From Onstottus_B arcticum (GTDB taxonomy: Bacteria; Acidobacteriota; Blastocatellia; UBA7656), in the NCBI GenBank assembly GCA_038040485.1, contig JBBPIE010000044.1:1-39081 (forward strand): a DNA stretch of 39,081 bases, read 5' to 3'. A model generated the notes under the pieces. The model was given only the letters and a program-made list of their open reading frames with translations, did not search any database and had not been told where the DNA came from. Made by a program: the position numbers and the translations under genes. Of this stretch, positions 9,501 through 16,880 are shown piece by piece (the first letter of the stretch is position 1; each line of letters opens with the position of its first letter).

Positions 9501-11268
9501 CGCCGGCGATGTTTCGATACTGATTTTGCATCATTGCCCGCTCAGCAAGTGTGTCAGTGTTATTACCCGGAGCAGGCTGGGGCACTATACCGGCCGCAAG
9601 TGCATAGATGGTCTGAGACACGTTGGTGGGTCCGGTGAATGTTGAATTGGCTGGGACAACATAGTCCACGTGGAACTTGAAGACTTCCCAGGCAAAAAGG
9701 GTTCTTGATTCACCCACCACCAAGTTCTCCCTGCCTGCCGGCGGAGCCGTACCGCGGTAGTTGCTCGGCAGCAATGTGGAACGATTCACGGAATTAGTGT
9801 CTACTACTATGGATTGAAGCGGAGTGCCGTTCACGAGATTAACGAGATTGAATGCATACGCGCGCACTTCCTTATACAAGACACTCGAGCAAGTGGCATT
9901 CAAGCAGTCAAACATGTTCGCGGTCATGTAAAGACCATCGGGCCAGATGCCCATCTTAGGATAATCCGGAAGCCATGGATGCGCCGCGTCATCGGCGCGA
10001 ACGCCATAGAGCCACCAGCCTCCAGTCACGGGGTTGCTCGTCTTTGAAACAGCGATGCACTCGTAATAGGGGCCATTCTGTAGGCTAGTCCAGGAGAAAT
10101 CGGCGACGATAAACCGATTGTGCTGCCTGCTATAAATAACTGTCGGGTCACCAAAATGAGTGGTGTCGCAAGGAGTGCCAGTTGCGGCGCCGGTCCACAA
10201 AGAAGTGAAGGTGAAAGTTGTTATTGCGGGGCCCCCGGTCTTGTTATAGATACCGATCGAGGTATTGACGGCCTGGACGAAATGGCCTGGCCCCACGTCC
10301 CCTACCGTGTCAGGCGGATGGCCATTTCCATTCGTAGTAAGGTTCATGGCATCGAATGTCACACTCGGGCCTGGCATTGGCGCCGCTGGGGCTTCCACTT
10401 GTGGCAGGGCGGCCGGCCGGGCTCCCGGCAAGGGCGTCTTCTTTCCCGGTTCAGGTGCCTCGAGCTCGAGGTCGGGCCTGATCTGTTTCTTCTCCTCCGG
10501 AGAAACGAACTGTGGCAGATCCCTTAGATCGCCATTGAATTCGGACGGAACGACCGGATCGGGAGCTGAGATCTCAACCTTAAGGCTCGGCGAGGGCTCT
10601 TGCAGCGCATTGGCGTTCGCTACGCCGCTGGGATCAGTCGTTGAAGTTGTCGTAGCGCTATTGATCCCGATTCTGGGGGGGAACTCAGGCCCCTTGCCTT
10701 GCGGCTCCGCTGTTGCTGCGTTTGAAACAGCCTCCTTCAGTGGACTGGCGGCTATTTTCGTCTTCGCGGTATTCGGATCTGCCGACGCCATCGGCGCAAC
10801 GGACTGGATTGGCAGATGTTGGGGTAACGCCTCTCGGTTTGGGTTTATCTGACCAATCTCGATCTCTGCCGGCGCCAGGGTTTGCCGCCGGGATGCTCTT
10901 TCGATCATTCTCACACGAGCCATGATCCGGTTCGCCATTTGTGACGCGCTCACGCTGCCGCTGTGAGAACCGGCAGGAACCTTTTTCCTCCGCTGCTGAT
11001 CGTCCCGAGAATTCGGGACCGTCTTGGAAGTGTCCGGCGCGGGCGGAACAGGCGGCTCTGATACTGAAGCCCCAGCCGGCGCGGTGAGATCCTGGTTTGC
11101 GACACTCTTCGAATCTCTTGTTCGCAGCATCACGTAAGCCGATATCGCGATACCGGCTGCCAAAGCCACGCAGCAAAGCGACGCAACGATCGCCCGCGAC
11201 ATCTTGTTGTTCTTTTGCCCCGTCTCCAAAGCCGGGCTGGTATGTACCGATGCGTCTCTTCTTTTCAT
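6505..11268 (-). CDS. large membrane-anchored protein with C-terminal gingipain-like (C25) cysteine protease domain
   Basis: A 1587-residue protein. One transmembrane segment (about residues 27-48) follows a basic N-terminus, then a long Pro/Ala/Glu-rich disordered linker to about residue 305. A probable beta-propeller-like domain begins with HPPDTVGDVGPGHFVQAVN (about 315-335), and an FN3-like segment occurs near 780-850 (RVLLRWSSAYESDNLGYNVY). Jelly-roll-like strands follow, then a C25 peptidase domain over the last 300 residues. The clan CD dyad is visible as His1464 in YSGHGSTNQW and Cys1497 in MMTCLNGYF. C25 members include gingipains and the PorU sortase of type IX secretion; nothing here shows a type IX sorting domain. 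The start is set by an AGGAG site about 7 nt before the ATG. It is a single-gene unit with a hairpin terminator, divergent from the subtilisin gene. Substrate unknown. Confidence 0.85.
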   Translation of the reverse strand: MKRRDASVHTSPALETGQKNNKMSRAIVASLCCVALAAGIAISAYVMLRTRDSKSVANQDLTAPAGASVSEPPVPPAPDTSKTVPNSRDDQQRRKKVPAGSHSGSVSASQMANRIMARVRMIERASRRQTLAPAEIEIGQINPNREALPQHLPIQSVAPMASADPNTAKTKIAASPLKEAVSNAATAEPQGKGPEFPPRIGINSATTTSTTDPSGVANANALQEPSPSLKVEISAPDPVVPSEFNGDLRDLPQFVSPEEKKQIRPDLELEAPEPGKKTPLPGARPAALPQVEAPAAPMPGPSVTFDAMNLTTNGNGHPPDTVGDVGPGHFVQAVNTSIGIYNKTGGPAITTFTFTSLWTGAATGTPCDTTHFGDPTVIYSRQHNRFIVADFSWTSLQNGPYYECIAVSKTSNPVTGGWWLYGVRADDAAHPWLPDYPKMGIWPDGLYMTANMFDCLNATCSSVLYKEVRAYAFNLVNLVNGTPLQSIVVDTNSVNRSTLLPSNYRGTAPPAGRENLVVGESRTLFAWEVFKFHVDYVVPANSTFTGPTNVSQTIYALAAGIVPQPAPGNNTDTLAERAMMQNQYRNIAGVESLWVNHTTGTSDTSGTGTPTPTGIQWAQINVTGGTINTTPVQEQIFNNGADGLNRFVGSLAVDHAGNMALGYTASSASVAPDIRYVGRLSTDPLNTLPQTEVTMLPAVARSVQTGSCGGTCTRWGDYSAMTIDPVDECTFWYTHLYFPVQGANWVTRIGSFKFPTCVSLPTEAKMKTFTADRFDDGRVLLRWSSAYESDNLGYNVYREVNGQRTKINPQIIAGSALVTGPNVALSAGKSYDWADQFTTSSATRYWLENIDLKGNSSWNGPISLDQKTGKAPTTDQSLLLGKIGMSQAQTTLGQGSVPVERRAGIASLTPAAMQLQTDVAGQAAMKLAVKHEGWYRASQRDLVNAGFSAKVDPRKLQLYVDGRAVPMIVPGEQDGRFDPSDSVEFFGVGIDSPVTDSHVYWLAAGTQAGARITSSRGTGQTPAANGFQSSVERKDRTIYFSALKNGEAENFFGPVIGSTSVDQALSLTNLSPAPGGSASLEVTVQGVTATAHQVRVTLNGAVLGTISFSGQARGSQRFAVPQSSLREGVNSLQLVSLGGSADISLADSARVTYWHNYRADSNQLRLTAQGGQQVTLSGFTSSAVRVMDVTDACNPQELLTTAGGGKAGPGALTVNVTGAGQRTLYAFAGDQAKTAAPKFNTLSNWRQAGRGADFVIFTRQDLMASLGPLASLRQKDGLSVAVVNIEDVYDEFSFGNKTPQAIKDFLQFAKSNWQPAPRFALLAGDASYDSKNYLGYGDSDLVPTKLIDTRYMEAASDDWFSEFNDGSPQMAMGRLPVRNASEAAALVAKITGYEGSRVVNSVVLASDSFDGFDFAAANNLVRPLIPVGTKITEVLRGSADDATVKAQLLSSINSGAKVVSYSGHGSTNQWRGNILTNDDARSLTNGKNLPLFVMMTCLNGYFNDPVLDSLSESLLKAANGGAVSVWASTAQADPVAQSALNQAFYRELFGPTPLTVGEAASRAKSAVTDSDVRRTWILFGDPAMRIK

Positions 11269-11895
11269 TGTGCTCTCCTGACGTGACTAACTTGACTGCG
11301 ATACTTGCTCGAACGAATTGTTTGGTCCGAGCACCAACCTGCTGAGCGAACCAGCCTGCCTGACTTGATCCGCTACCAGAATGATCTTGATTCTTCTCAA
11401 CTCGTTCCACAGATCGAGTATTCTCGAACTGCGGAGCGGATGATTCTCCTGTTTGCTGAGTCCCCTTGCAGAATCTGCCGGCTTATCAAAATCGCAAGCT
11501 AAGGTCCAACTCTGCCTGATCGCCTCAGACTCTTCGGAGTCCCTTCCAAGAGTCTTCGTTTCATGGTTTCATGCGGGGCCATCCGCAAAGGCGAAGGCAG
11601 AGCCAGCAGCGGCCATCGTATTCGTTGTGAGAGTCTCCGGTCAACAGAAATTCAGGCGGAGTGCGCGGGTCAGCGACTCGACAAGGAACGGCGAAGCAGC
11701 GCACAGTGCCGAACCTCATTTGAGCTTCATTGGCCGAAAACGTCCAAACAGGAAGCGAGCGAAGTTTTCGGCTTTCGACTCTCGGCGCGATTGTTGACAC
11801 GCGAAATCGTGCCGACCTACAATCACCACGACCAGTCAGCCTCCCAATGATTCGGTCAGCGCCGGCGCCAACGGCCCGGCGGGGGTTCATAAAGC
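11269..11895. other. divergent intergenic region between two protease genes
   Basis: A 627-bp gap between the minus-strand C25 gene and the plus-strand subtilisin gene. It must hold the promoters of both. Overlapping short frames on both strands lack ribosome sites and plausible protein composition. I see no repeat or RNA gene. Confidence 0.5.
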
Positions 11896-13284
11896 GTGAG
11901 ACTTCGCACCATCGTTGGTCTTCTTTCCGCCATCCCATTTCTACTGCAGCCTTTGCTTCCTCCGTTGACGGCGGCTGACGACGAGCCGCAAGAGTTGGAA
12001 AGATTCCAGGCTTACCTCGACCCGGCGCCGCTTGGGATGGACGTTCGCTATGCGTGGACGTTGCCGGGGGGCAAGGGCGAGAACGTAAAGATCGTCGACA
12101 TCGAACTCAACTGGAATGTCCAGCATAACGATCTCTCTGCCGCCATATCGGACGCATTCATCCTGGTCCGAGGCGTAGACCGCCTGCCGGACGACAATCA
12201 AAATCAGGCAAACATAAATCACGGTACAGCAGTGCTGGGCGAGCTGGTCGCGGCACCCGATGGCATCGGAGTGACAGGCATCGCGCACGGCTCGAGGATC
12301 GGGTTGATAAATCCCTTAACCAGCGGGACCACGCCCGACGTGGCAGGCGCAATTCGACGCGCAACCTCAAAGCTTGATCCGGGAGATGTGATGTTGCTTG
12401 AACTGTCGGTGGCTGGCCCGCGCTTCGATCCGTTTACCGGGAAAGGTCTGGCGCCGATCGAATTCCAGCCGGATATTTTCACTGCGATCAAGGATGCGAC
12501 TTCGAGCGGAATCATTGTCGTCGAATCGGCAGGCAACGGCTTTGAAGACCTTGACCACTCGGCCTTTGCTGGCCTGTTCGATCGCAACAAGCGGGACTCG
12601 GGAGCCATCATCGTCGGCGCCGGCAGGCCGGAAGGCGACATTTACGGTTCGGGACCTGATCGAACGCGCACTGAAGAATCGAACTTCGGCTCGCGTGTTG
12701 ATCTCCAGGGCTGGGGCCGCGCCGTGGTGACCTGCGGCTATGGAGATCGACGGTTCGAGCAAGGCCCGAACAACTGGTACACGATCGACTTCGCAGCTAC
12801 GTCGGCGGCGACGGCGATGGTGGCCGGAGCAGCCGCGGTGCTTCAGAGCATCGTGAAGCAGCGGGGACGCGCGCCGCTTACACCGGACGAGCTGAGGCGA
12901 TTGCTTGTCTCAACAGGCACGCCGCAGACTGGAAACCTGGGCGAGCACATCGGACCGCGCCCCGACTTGCGCGCAGCCATCGCGGGATTGGATTCAGCCG
13001 GCGCTGACCCCGTGATCACCAAAATCAAATCCAAGAACGCGGGAAGCAAACTCGTTATCGACGGCACCGGGTTCACGACTGATGATTCGATCGTTGAGAT
13101 CGACGCGACACCGGTCACCAAAGTGAAGTACCCTTCCGAATTCCGATTGCCCAACGGCGAGACGACTCGCGTGATGACCAAGGGTGACGTGAGCGAACTG
13201 TTGCCGAAAGGCATCGAATTAGCGATAACCATTTTCACGCCCAGCACCGGCAAGCGCTCGGCGCCTTTCCTGTTTAGCCGCTAG
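11896..13284 (+). CDS. secreted subtilisin-like (S8) serine protease with C-terminal IPT-like domain
   Basis: A 462-residue protein with a signal peptide (about residues 1-26) and an S8 catalytic domain. The triad is visible as Asp68 in VKIVDIE, His109 in INHGTAVLG and Ser303 in FAATSAATAMVAGA, with oxyanion Asn214 in ESAGNG. The serine motif has Ala in place of the usual Gly before Thr-Ser, and the Asp motif is followed by ELNW instead of a typical TG turn, so it is a divergent member. Residues from about 375 (PVITKIKSKNAGSKLVIDG) look like an IPT/TIG-type beta domain. No inhibitor prodomain is evident between signal and catalytic domain. The start is GTG, with only a G-rich stretch upstream, so the exact start is less certain. 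It is divergent from the C25 protease gene. Confidence 0.88.
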   Translation: MRLRTIVGLLSAIPFLLQPLLPPLTAADDEPQELERFQAYLDPAPLGMDVRYAWTLPGGKGENVKIVDIELNWNVQHNDLSAAISDAFILVRGVDRLPDDNQNQANINHGTAVLGELVAAPDGIGVTGIAHGSRIGLINPLTSGTTPDVAGAIRRATSKLDPGDVMLLELSVAGPRFDPFTGKGLAPIEFQPDIFTAIKDATSSGIIVVESAGNGFEDLDHSAFAGLFDRNKRDSGAIIVGAGRPEGDIYGSGPDRTRTEESNFGSRVDLQGWGRAVVTCGYGDRRFEQGPNNWYTIDFAATSAATAMVAGAAAVLQSIVKQRGRAPLTPDELRRLLVSTGTPQTGNLGEHIGPRPDLRAAIAGLDSAGADPVITKIKSKNAGSKLVIDGTGFTTDDSIVEIDATPVTKVKYPSEFRLPNGETTRVMTKGDVSELLPKGIELAITIFTPSTGKRSAPFLFSR

Positions 13285-13342
13285 TCGCAGCTTGTAAAGG
13301 CGTCACTGGCCGCCTCTCTGCCGAGCAAGCACAGGCCTTTCA

Positions 13343-13375
13343 ACGAGGGGCGCCCACGCGGAGGGACGCCCCTAC
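13343..13375. repeat. GC-rich GGGGCGCCC-type repeat, single-arm copy; possible bidirectional terminator
   Basis: This matches one arm of the palindromes at 19451-19546 and 35097-35180 (core GGGGCGCCC, GCGGAGGGACGCCC, then TACA). Here AGGGGCG (13346-13352) can pair with CGCCCCT (13367-13373). It lies between the converging ends of the subtilisin gene and the small Cys-rich gene, where a terminator is expected. Confidence 0.6.
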
Positions 13376-13389
13376 AATTGGTTTACACC

Positions 13390-13629
13390 TCACCTGCAGT
13401 TTCTGAGACAAGCCTCCAGCCGCTCGTGTACCCTCCTCTCGCACTCGCGCCTTTCACGAGGTGGAAGCGAGTGGCATCGCCGGCTCGCTTCGCGAGCTTC
13501 CTCCCGACAGTGCGCTGCACAACCTCTCCGCTCTTCCTGCGCTCCCATTGCAGTTGGACCCGAGGCCTGACTTGCTGCCGTGAACCCAAGACTGAAAAGC
13601 AAACCTAACATCACCAAAGTCCTTCTCAT
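13390..13629 (-). CDS. small secreted Cys-rich protein
   Basis: A 79-residue protein with a clear signal peptide (about residues 1-22) and a mature part very rich in Arg, Glu and Cys. It has two CX3C pairs (CAAHC and CLRNC) with two further cysteines between them (RRC and REC), spaced as expected for a disulfide-stapled helical hairpin in an oxidising compartment. An AAAGGAG site lies 9 nt before the ATG, which makes this a real gene despite its size. It ends toward the subtilisin gene and lies 130 nt downstream of the ceramidase-like gene on the same strand, so co-transcription is possible. I do not recognise a named family; metal binding or chaperone-like roles are only guesses from the twin CX3C pattern. 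Confidence 0.75.
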   Translation of the reverse strand: MRRTLVMLGLLFSLGFTAASQASGPTAMGAQEERRGCAAHCREEAREASRRCHSLPPRERRECERRVHERLEACLRNCR

Positions 13630-13759
13630 TGCACACGTCTCCTTTAAAGCTGCCGCATATCAATGCTGCCGCTGGTTAAGTTAGAACTATCCGGCGGGGA
13701 GAACTGCTGTGGGTTAGGACGCGGAGCGCTGATGAGAGGTCTTAATATTCTCGGGGCAG

Positions 13760-15049
13760 TTATTTCTTTTCGACTGCGGCAACAGGGCGAAGCTTCTCGA
13801 GGCTCGCGAACGCTTCGTTGGTGATGAAGCTGCCAAAGTTCGGTCCGAACAGCGAGATCGTAGATTCGTAGGTCTTATGGCGGTACTCGTCCTCGCTGAG
13901 GATGTAGCCGACGGCATCGTTGGTCAGGCCGAGCACGAATGTCTTCTCGAATCCCAGCATCCGCCCGCGCTCCTTTACTTGAATGTTGAGGATGCTGCTC
14001 AACTCGCCGGGGATCGTGACGAATGCAAACTTGTTGTCGAACGACACGCCGGAGACTTCGGAATCCCAGGTCGGCGGATACGAAATCCCCGGAGGAAAAC
14101 TGGCGGGCGGAACAAACTTGAGCGCGAGCGGCGAACGAGTCAACTTGATCGCGACTGAGTCCTGCGGCTTTATCATCAACACGACTTTGAAGACTTCCGC
14201 AGCGAGTATGGTTCCGACGTTCTCAGCCTTCTGCCACTGATCGTCACCCAGAAACGCACGCGGAGCAACCGTGCCCTGAGCGCCGTTGGCAAAGATCGCC
14301 AGCACATCTCCACCGATCATCTTTTCAACCGCGCGCCGGGCATATCCAACATAGTCCGCCGAGAAAGTCATGTTATCCGAGCCGAGCACCGTCGGGTGCG
14401 CTGCAAAGTTCATCATCACAGCCATCGGCTTGCCCGAAGCGGCAGAGTCAACGCGGATCACACCAACTTCGGGATCGATGGGACCGTTTGGCGGCCATAT
14501 AGACCGGAACCGCGATATGCCTCGCGCCTCGCCCGCGCCGAAAGCAATGCGGGCGGGCTTCAGATTCTTGTCGGCCGCGATGATGGCTTCAGCCGTTCGC
14601 TGCTCGTAGAAGCTGCGCACCTTCGGCTCAAACTTGCCGGCCAGAATCATCGCGAGCGGCGGAAGCATCTCCATAAACGCGCCGCCGCCCGAATGGGTGT
14701 GCGAGGACATCACAAAGATATGGCCGCTCGAGATGTGTGTGGCTTCGGAGGCGATGGCTCTGATGCGCTCAACCATTCCGTGGTCAAAGCCGAGATGATC
14801 CACGGCTACGAACGCGAGTTTCTCCGTGCCGTTGTCGATGACAAGCGCGCGAGCTTCACAGGGGTCGTGCACTCCGGTCGATGGCTTCGCGGACCGCGCG
14901 CCGTACCCGGCCAGCGGCGTTCCAATCGGAGGAGTGATGTCGGCTTTGCCTACTCCCGCCTTGAGCGTACCTTGCGCGCTCGCGGATGCCGCGACCCAGA
15001 TGATGAGGAGAAGGGCGTTTGCGACCGCGCCACCAGCTTTTCGTTTCAT
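13760..15049 (-). CDS. neutral/alkaline ceramidase-family secreted hydrolase
   Basis: A 429-residue protein with a signal peptide (cut near ASASAQ, residue 26). The start of the mature part, GKADITPPIGTPLAGYG (34-50), is typical of the N-terminal domain of neutral/alkaline non-lysosomal ceramidase. SSHTHSGGG (about 115-123) and NFAAHPTVLG supply histidines expected to bind the catalytic zinc. True ceramidases (about 650 residues or more) carry an extra C-terminal immunoglobulin-like domain that is absent here, so this is the shorter bacterial relative and its substrate (ceramide or another amide or ester) is unproven. A GAGAG stretch lies about 9 nt before the ATG. The repeat element A begins only 18 nt upstream of the start codon, so any promoter must lie inside or beyond that element. 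Confidence 0.88.
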   Translation of the reverse strand: MKRKAGGAVANALLLIIWVAASASAQGTLKAGVGKADITPPIGTPLAGYGARSAKPSTGVHDPCEARALVIDNGTEKLAFVAVDHLGFDHGMVERIRAIASEATHISSGHIFVMSSHTHSGGGAFMEMLPPLAMILAGKFEPKVRSFYEQRTAEAIIAADKNLKPARIAFGAGEARGISRFRSIWPPNGPIDPEVGVIRVDSAASGKPMAVMMNFAAHPTVLGSDNMTFSADYVGYARRAVEKMIGGDVLAIFANGAQGTVAPRAFLGDDQWQKAENVGTILAAEVFKVVLMIKPQDSVAIKLTRSPLALKFVPPASFPPGISYPPTWDSEVSGVSFDNKFAFVTIPGELSSILNIQVKERGRMLGFEKTFVLGLTNDAVGYILSEDEYRHKTYESTISLFGPNFGSFITNEAFASLEKLRPVAAVEKK

Positions 15050-15067
15050 TGATTGGCTCTCGCTCCG

Positions 15068-15350
15068 GTGGTTAGTGGTCAGTGATTAGTGGTCAGTGGT
15101 CAGTGGTCAGTGGTCAGTGCTAGCTTGAATCTGGAACCGATGACCTGACCACTAACCGCTGACCACTATTCACTAACCACTGACCACTGACCACTATTCA
15201 CTAACCACTGACCACTGACCACTATTCACTAACCACTGACCACTGACCACTATTCACTAACCACTGACCACTGACCACTATTCACTAACCACTGACCTCT
15301 GACCTCTGACCACTAACCACTGACCACTGACCTCTGACCTCTGACCTCTG
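15068..15350. repeat. element A: inverted arms of 7-nt word AGTGGTC/GACCACT with a 28-bp higher-order repeat
   Basis: The left arm (15068-15119) is tandem copies of GGTCAGT variants, the core is about 15120-15140, and the right arm (15141-15350) is made of the complementary word. Within the right arm the ATTCACTAACC block recurs at 15168, 15196, 15224, 15252 and 15280, an exact 28-bp (4 x 7) period. The element fills the whole gap between the SDR stop and the ceramidase-like start. Confidence 0.9.
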
Positions 15351-15353
15351 CCA

Positions 15354-16130
15354 TCAAGCAATCGTAGTCCCGCCGTCTACAACGATCGTCTCGCCTGTAA
15401 TGTATCCAGAAGCCGGCGAGGCAAGAAACACAACGACGCCTTTCAGCTCACCCTCCGAACCGACTCGTCCCATCGGACAGCCGGATTCGATCTGAGGCTG
15501 CGCCGTTTCCAAAGCCTTCTCGGTCATGCGAGTAGGGAAGAAGCCAGGCGCGATGGCATTTACTCGAATACCGCGCCGCGCCCACTTCGCTGCAAGCTCG
15601 CGGGTCATCGCGATCATTCCGCCCTTAGCCGCAACATAACCCACGATGTGTTGACCGTTGGGCATCGACCCCTTGAGCCCCGCGATCGAAGCCACGTTTA
15701 TAATGTTGCCGCTTCCCTGCTTGAGCATCTCGCGCGCTGCGCGCTGCGCGAACAAAAAGGCGCCGGTCAAATCGATGTCGATCACCTGACGCCACTTCTC
15801 GATCGAGTGGTCTTCGGCGGGTTGACCCCAGGTAATGCCGGCGTTGTTGACCAGTATATCGATCTGACCAAAAGCTTCCAGAGTCTTGTCGACGGCGGCC
15901 TGAACGTCGGCTTCGCTCGAGACGTCGCAGAGCGTTCCTTCGCACTTGAAGCCGCGTGCTTGAAACTCTTCAACGGTCGGCGTGAGCCACTCCGCACGAC
16001 GCGCGAGCAGCATAAGCGAGGCGCCGGCTTCCGCAAGCCCTTCGGCCATTTCTTTGCCGAGCCCGCGCGAGCCTCCGGTGACCAGCGCAACCTTCCCCGA
16101 TAGATCGAACAATTCTTTCAATGTCGGCAC
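15354..16130 (-). CDS. short-chain dehydrogenase/reductase (SDR)
   Basis: A classical SDR of 258 residues, NAD(P)-dependent and cytoplasmic. The cofactor motif TGGSRGLG is at residues 18-25, NNAG at 95-98, catalytic Ser about 148 (INVASIAG), and Tyr165/Lys169 in GYVAAKGG. The family resembles gluconate 5-dehydrogenase and 3-oxoacyl reductase-like enzymes; substrate not determinable. I place the start at GTG 16130 because AAGGAG at 16139-16144 is an ideal ribosome site for it. A longer reading from TTG at 16151 would translate that site and adds residues not seen in SDRs. Its stop codon lies 3 nt beyond the end of repeat element A. It is divergent from the Rho_N-like gene. Confidence 0.92.
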   Translation of the reverse strand: MPTLKELFDLSGKVALVTGGSRGLGKEMAEGLAEAGASLMLLARRAEWLTPTVEEFQARGFKCEGTLCDVSSEADVQAAVDKTLEAFGQIDILVNNAGITWGQPAEDHSIEKWRQVIDIDLTGAFLFAQRAAREMLKQGSGNIINVASIAGLKGSMPNGQHIVGYVAAKGGMIAMTRELAAKWARRGIRVNAIAPGFFPTRMTEKALETAQPQIESGCPMGRVGSEGELKGVVVFLASPASGYITGETIVVDGGTTIA

Positions 16131-16232
16131 GAGTGATTGTCTCCTTGTCAATGAGTGAAGGCGATCAGGGTTTATATCTTAATGCGAGCCGGGGAGCAAA
16201 CTCTCGCAGCCGGACGTAGCGGGTCAATTTGA

Positions 16233-16315
16233 GTTCCCTGGGAGCGCAGGCATCCCGCCTGCTGCTTGGCGTTGTGTGAGAGGTTGCAGGCAGGGATGCC
16301 TGCGCTCCCAGCGAA
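16233..16315. repeat. palindromic GCAGGCATCC-type intergenic repeat
   Basis: CTGGGAGCGCAGGCATCCC followed by GCCTGC (left, 16233-16262) is mirrored by GCAGGCAGGGATGCCTGCG and CTCCCAG (right, 16286-16315), separated by about 23 nt. It can form a long hairpin and lies in the divergent promoter gap between the SDR and the Rho_N-like gene. The type is familiar as a REP-like sequence in environmental bacterial genomes. Confidence 0.85.
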
Positions 16316-16396
16316 CTGATCGCCGCGGCACTGGACTGAAAGGGGCTCGAGTTTGGTAGAATCGGCGAGCGGGATTCCGCAAGGAGGAGCAAGGTT

Positions 16397-16720
16397 ATGG
16401 CTTACACGTTTGAACAACTCAAGCACTCGACGCTGGCTCAGCTTCGAGAGATCGCGGCCTCGATCGACCACGAAGCGGTGCAGGGCTACACCCAGTTGAA
16501 CAAGGAACACTTGATCCCGGCGATCTGCAAAGCGCTCAACATCGAAATGCACGAGCACCATCAGGTCGTGGGCTTGAACAAGGCCGAGATCAAGGCGAAG
16601 ATCCAACAACTCAAAGCCAAGCGGGACGCGGCGCTTGCCGCTCACGACCACGCTCAGTTGAAGCACATCCGCCGGCAGATTCATCGGGTGAAGCGGACGA
16701 TTCACAAGGCAACGGTCTGA
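16397..16720 (+). CDS. small Rho_N-like, lysine/histidine-rich protein
   Basis: A 107-residue cytoplasmic protein. Residues 5-48 (FEQLKHSTLAQLREIAASI through KEHLIPAICKAL) match the layout of the Rho termination factor N-terminal/SAP-like helical domain: leucines in a first helix, a short turn, then a helix ending LIxAIxKAL. The rest is a Lys/His/Arg-rich helix likely to form a coiled coil (AEIKAKIQQLKAKRDAAL) with a basic tail, which suggests nucleic-acid contact. An AAGGAGG site about 8-9 nt before the ATG fixes the start. It stands alone on the plus strand, facing mazG tail to tail with element B between. No exact function can be assigned. Confidence 0.82.
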   Translation: MAYTFEQLKHSTLAQLREIAASIDHEAVQGYTQLNKEHLIPAICKALNIEMHEHHQVVGLNKAEIKAKIQQLKAKRDAALAAHDHAQLKHIRRQIHRVKRTIHKATV

Positions 16721-16748
16721 GTTAATTGGAAGGTGGAGTGGGAGGTGG

Positions 16749-16880
16749 GAATTGAAATTGAAAATTGAAAATTGAAAATTGAAAATTTTGAAGAATGTGG
16801 CGCGTTCTAAAATCGTCACGGGCAATCCGCGGATCTGCAATTTCAAATTTGCAATTTTCAATTTTCAATTTTCAATTTCC
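16749..16880. repeat. element B: inverted arms of 7-nt word TTGAAAA/TTTTCAA
   Basis: The left arm 16749-16789 is tandem TTGAAAA, the core 16790-16836 contains CCGCGGATCTG, and the right arm 16837-16880 is tandem TTTTCAA with GCAATTT variants. The right arm overlaps the last codons and stop of mazG. Confidence 0.9.

Noticed and set aside
15141..15300. A 28-bp-period array resembling a CRISPR array
   Set aside because: There are no unique spacers. The whole period is repeated, it is built of 4 heptamers, and no cas genes are nearby. It is a tandem repeat arm of element A.
16131..16151. TTG start of the SDR gene at 16151
   Set aside because: The AAGGAG ribosome site lies inside this extension and is correctly spaced for GTG 16130.
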